A stretch of 6,869 nt of DNA from Cytophagales bacterium. Lineage in GTDB: Bacteria > Bacteroidota > Bacteroidia > Cytophagales > Cytophagaceae. A model generated the notes under the pieces. It searched no databases, was not told the DNA's origin, and saw only the letters and a list, made by a program, of their open reading frames with translations. Each line of letters starts with the position of its first letter. The first letter of the stretch is position 1. This document shows positions 6,158 through 6,869 of the stretch, one piece after another. Location of the stretch: NCBI GenBank assembly GCA_025360235.1, contig JANYCO010000155.1, forward strand, positions 1 to 6,869. The letters are read 5' to 3'. Both the position numbers and the translations under genes were made by a program.

Positions 6158-6869
6158 ATGGTTAAAACCAATTCGATTATGATCCCAATAAAAATAGCTT
6201 CTGCACAATTTGAAAACAGAAATGCTGATAAGGATTACAACTTATCTGTAATAGAAAAAATGGCGCAAAAGGCTGCTGCTGAAGGATCGCAGGTGATTGC
6301 TTTCCACGAATGTTCGATTACGGGTTATACCTTCACGCGTACGCTTTCCAAACAACAAATGCTCGACCTTGCTGAATTTATTCCTGAAGGAGAAAGTATT
6401 CTGAAACTTCAAGACATAGCAAAGAAGAATGATATTATATTACTGGCAGGTCTGTTTGAGAAAGACGAAAACGACGACCTCTTCAAAGCATATGTTTGTG
6501 TAGACAAAAATGGATTGGTTGCGAAATACCGAAAACTTCATCCCTTTATCAATCCTTATTTAACTCCGGGAAATGCGTATTGTGTATTCGACTTGTTAGG
6601 CTGGAAGTGTGGCATACTAATTTGTTACGACAACAACATTATTGAAAATGTAAGAGCTACAAAACTTTTAGGTGCTGATATTATTTTCATGCCACACGTT
6701 ACCATGTGCACGCCTTCTACCCGACCAGGAGCAGGTTTTGTGGATCCTGTTTTATGGGAGAAAAGAAAAGAAGATCCTACCTCCTTAAGACTTGAATTTG
6801 ACGGGATGAAAGGTCGCTCCTGGCTCATGAAATGGCTTCCGGCAAGAGCTTATGACAATAGTGTCTATG
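6158..6869 (+). CDS. Carbon-nitrogen hydrolase (nitrilase superfamily), N-terminal part
   Basis: The frame runs from the ATG at 6158 to the right edge: 237 codons plus one base, without the C-terminus. Nitrilase-superfamily enzymes cleave non-peptide C-N bonds in amides, carbamoyl compounds or nitriles with a Glu-Lys-Cys triad, and all three residues are visible. Glu51 is in AFHECSITGY, Lys126 in YRKLHPF, and Cys156 in GILICYDNNI, followed by LLGADIIFMPH as expected. The N-terminal strand IKIASAQF (11-18) is also characteristic. There is no signal peptide, so it is cytoplasmic. After the catalytic Cys block, residues about 183-225 (from TMCTPSTRPGAGF to FDGMKGRSW) look longer than in compact amidases and probably mark a particular subfamily, which I cannot name. 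The substrate is not predictable. The second ATG at 6179 gives MIPIKIASAQF, also a natural start; 6158 is kept because an A-rich leader precedes it, but the choice is uncertain. The gene is divergent from the family 8 hydrolase, and no functional link is evident. Confidence 0.88.
   Translation, partial: MVKTNSIMIPIKIASAQFENRNADKDYNLSVIEKMAQKAAAEGSQVIAFHECSITGYTFTRTLSKQQMLDLAEFIPEGESILKLQDIAKKNDIILLAGLFEKDENDDLFKAYVCVDKNGLVAKYRKLHPFINPYLTPGNAYCVFDLLGWKCGILICYDNNIIENVRATKLLGADIIFMPHVTMCTPSTRPGAGFVDPVLWEKRKEDPTSLRLEFDGMKGRSWLMKWLPARAYDNSVY

Noticed and set aside
6625..6828. Minus-strand open frame of 67 codons inside the nitrilase-family gene
   Set aside because: It overlaps the frame that carries the catalytic Cys and is a shadow of it.
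984..6869. A coordinated novel multi-gene system (for example VWA-based defence with partner genes)
   Set aside because: Genes are in alternating orientation with separate promoters or terminators, and no AAA ATPase, phosphatase or nuclease partner is present.

Overview
This window most likely comes from the chromosome of a member of the Bacteroidota, possibly a Cytophaga-like or Sphingobacteriia-like polymer degrader. The evidence is as follows. A large secreted enzyme ends in a type A sorting domain of the type IX secretion system, which is confined to this phylum. No start codon has a Shine-Dalgarno sequence. At least one promoter matches the Bacteroidota consensus (TTG, about 19-20 bases, TAnnTTTG). 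Intergenic DNA is very AT-rich. The species cannot be named from the sequence alone.

Layout, left to right. (1) Positions 1-222, minus strand: the N-terminus of a secreted protein that looks like a glycoside hydrolase family 18 (chitinase-like) enzyme, cut by the window edge. (2) Positions 223-983: a long AT-rich divergent intergenic region with a terminator-like hairpin and a short imperfect tandem repeat. (3) Positions 984-2375, plus strand: an exported von Willebrand factor A (VWA) protein with a complete metal-binding MIDAS motif. (4) Positions 2376-2405: a strong bidirectional terminator shared by two convergent genes. (5) Positions 2425-5757, minus strand: a secreted multidomain family 8 glycoside hydrolase (endoglucanase, chitosanase or xylanase type) with Ig-like modules, an unrecognised beta-rich module and a T9SS tail. 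(6) Positions 5758-6157: an AT-rich divergent promoter region with a good promoter on the minus strand, a weaker one on the plus strand, and inverted repeats. (7) Positions 6158-6869, plus strand: the N-terminal part of a cytoplasmic carbon-nitrogen hydrolase (nitrilase superfamily), cut by the window edge.

All four genes appear to be separate transcription units, arranged divergent, convergent, divergent, so there is no operon here. The family 18-like and family 8 proteins are both exported and could act on related polysaccharides (for example chitin and chitosan, or cellulose-type glucans), but this is inference. Nothing in the sequence links the VWA protein or the nitrilase-family enzyme to them. 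I saw no mobile element, CRISPR array, tRNA or rRNA, and no convincing new multi-gene system. The most useful leads are the unassigned module in the family 8 enzyme, the possible operators over its promoter, and the unexplained hairpin near position 420.
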